Assembly: GCF_050306235.1 (NCBI RefSeq)
Contig: NZ_JBLWFH010000014.1
Span: 1-64,000 of the forward strand
Reading direction: 5' to 3'
Length of the DNA stretch: 64,000 nucleotides
DNA from: Glaciecola sp947496235
Lineage (GTDB): Bacteria; Pseudomonadota; Gammaproteobacteria; Enterobacterales; Alteromonadaceae
A program made the translations under genes and the position numbers. How positions within the stretch are numbered: position 1 is the first letter of the stretch; each line of letters opens with the position of its first letter. Below, one piece after another: positions 63,238-64,000 of the stretch. The notes under the pieces are model-generated. The model ran no database searches and was not told the origin of the DNA. It saw nothing but the letters and a program-made list of their open reading frames with translations.

Positions 63238-64000
63238 ATGGGTACTTCAATGAAAAAGACATTCAGTTTCGCAAAATCATTCGGTCGAAAACGCCACAAC
63301 GGCATACCTAAGGTACATTCACTTGATGCGCCTATGCTACATCAAGACCATGGCCGTCCCATGACCCGCAGAGAATTTATTTCCCAAGGTTTTTGTGCTG
63401 GCGCCGGCGCTGTGGTGGGAGGTTCATTATTAAGTCTTTTTGCTAATCCTGGCAAAGCATATGCCCAGTTATCTCCTGACTTGGAAGCTTTAAAAGCAGG
63501 CTGCGGCATTGCGTCACAAGGTGCAGGAAAAATTCCTTTTATTGTGTTTGATCTAGCCGGTGGCGCAAATATCGCTGGTTCTAACGTGTTAGTTGGCGGA
63601 CGCGGCGGTCAACTGGATTTCTTAAGTACCCAAGGCTATTCACGTCAAGGTTTGCCGGGTGATATGGTACCTTCTATTGCCAACCCAAATACTGGCCTGT
63701 CGGATTTTGTAAATAATGAACTGGGTTTATCGTTTCATAGTGACAGTGCGTTTCTGCGCGGCATTCTGGACAAGGTGTCGGTAACTAACAGAGCAAATAT
63801 TAACGGTGCCGTCATTCCAGCAAGATCTGAAAACGATACGGGTAATAATCCACATAACCCTATGTATGGAGTGAATAAAGTAGGCGCTGATGGCTCTTTG
63901 CTTACGTTAATAGGTTCAAGGAATACAGATTCTGGCGCGAATTCTATGGCGCCCCTTAGTATGATAAATGAAAGTAAACGCCCCACTAAGGTAGATCGTC
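63238..64000 (+). CDS. Tat-exported DUF1501-like protein (partial, runs off the window)
   Basis: The open frame from ATG 63238 has no stop before the window ends (254 codons visible). A twin-arginine signal (MTRREFISQGF, then CAGAGAVVGGSLLSLF) lies near residue 45 after an unusually long basic N-terminus. What follows (PFIVFDLAGGANIAGSNVLVG and GGQLDFLSTQGYS) resembles DUF1501 proteins, Tat-exported partners of planctomycete-type cytochromes, though the match is not exact. An AAGGGG site precedes the ATG; a second ATG at 63250 is possible. It is 12 bp after the LamG gene. Confidence 0.72.
   Translation, partial: MGTSMKKTFSFAKSFGRKRHNGIPKVHSLDAPMLHQDHGRPMTRREFISQGFCAGAGAVVGGSLLSLFANPGKAYAQLSPDLEALKAGCGIASQGAGKIPFIVFDLAGGANIAGSNVLVGGRGGQLDFLSTQGYSRQGLPGDMVPSIANPNTGLSDFVNNELGLSFHSDSAFLRGILDKVSVTNRANINGAVIPARSENDTGNNPHNPMYGVNKVGADGSLLTLIGSRNTDSGANSMAPLSMINESKRPTKVDR

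Noticed and set aside
1..64000. CRISPR arrays, insertion sequences, tRNA or rRNA genes
   Set aside because: Looked for regularly spaced repeats, transposase motifs and tRNA-like cloverleaf sequences on both strands by eye; none convincing.

Overview
The window is about 64 kb of a bacterial chromosome of moderate to low GC. Gene content and protein style point to a marine gammaproteobacterium of the order Alteromonadales (Glaciecola/Paraglaciecola/Aliiglaciecola-like). The basis is CadC-like sensors with TPR tails, a CsbD protein, a GH9 cellulase, a PEP-CTERM protein, TonB/PepSY iron uptake and LexA/Fur boxes of enterobacterial type. This is inference from family content; no rRNA or tRNA gene was seen.

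Layout. 1-2.3 kb: remnant of a modification-dependent restriction locus (HNH nuclease with a probable phosphorothioate-binding N-terminus, and an McrB-like AAA+ gene cut off after Walker A). 2.4-4.3 kb: a GH9 endoglucanase lipoprotein with a LacI-type operator. 4.5-5.9 kb: a compact bacteriocin-like locus (CPBP membrane protease, a double-glycine-leader peptide, a two-helix membrane peptide) with hairpins between the genes. 6.2-9.8 kb: amidohydrolase plus AraC-type membrane regulator, csbD and a GFA protein. 9.8-16.1 kb: a cohesin-like PEP-CTERM protein and a dockerin-ended secreted protein, divergent from a CadC-like regulator, followed by a second CadC-like gene. 16.3-25.4 kb: signalling block with two tandem periplasmic binding-protein paralogues, a DUF2721 protein, two paralogous hybrid histidine kinases and an HD-GYP protein with an altered HD motif. 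25.6-35.4 kb: housekeeping and stress genes (HiPIP, flavin reductase, SOS-box-controlled FAN1-like/DEDDh nuclease fusion, OsmC, FKBP, cyanase, a deleted aldo/keto reductase, a serine hydrolase). 35.6-39.1 kb: Fur-box TonB receptor/PepSY iron uptake operon. 39.1-42.7 kb: NAD(P)-binding protein, three poorly known genes and an S41 peptidase.

42.8-64 kb is the most distinctive part. A minus-strand run of fifteen closely packed genes encodes, in transcription order, an HzsA-related c-type haem lipoprotein, two beta-barrel proteins, a TlpA thioredoxin, DUF4266 and DUF3570 proteins, a small periplasmic protein, three large TPR proteins, a small periplasmic protein, ExbB, two ExbD proteins and an AgmX/TonB-like protein. 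A 0.7 kb AT-rich divergent promoter region separates it from a plus-strand run encoding a mono-haem protein, a di-haem LamG lipoprotein and a Tat-exported DUF1501-like protein that runs off the window. Together they look like one envelope-spanning, proton-motive-force-energised machine with extracytoplasmic haem and thiol redox parts. No function can be read from the sequence, and it is the best candidate here for an undescribed system.

Starts were moved inward from the longest open frame wherever a ribosome binding site or signal peptide favoured a later codon; these cases are noted in the entries.
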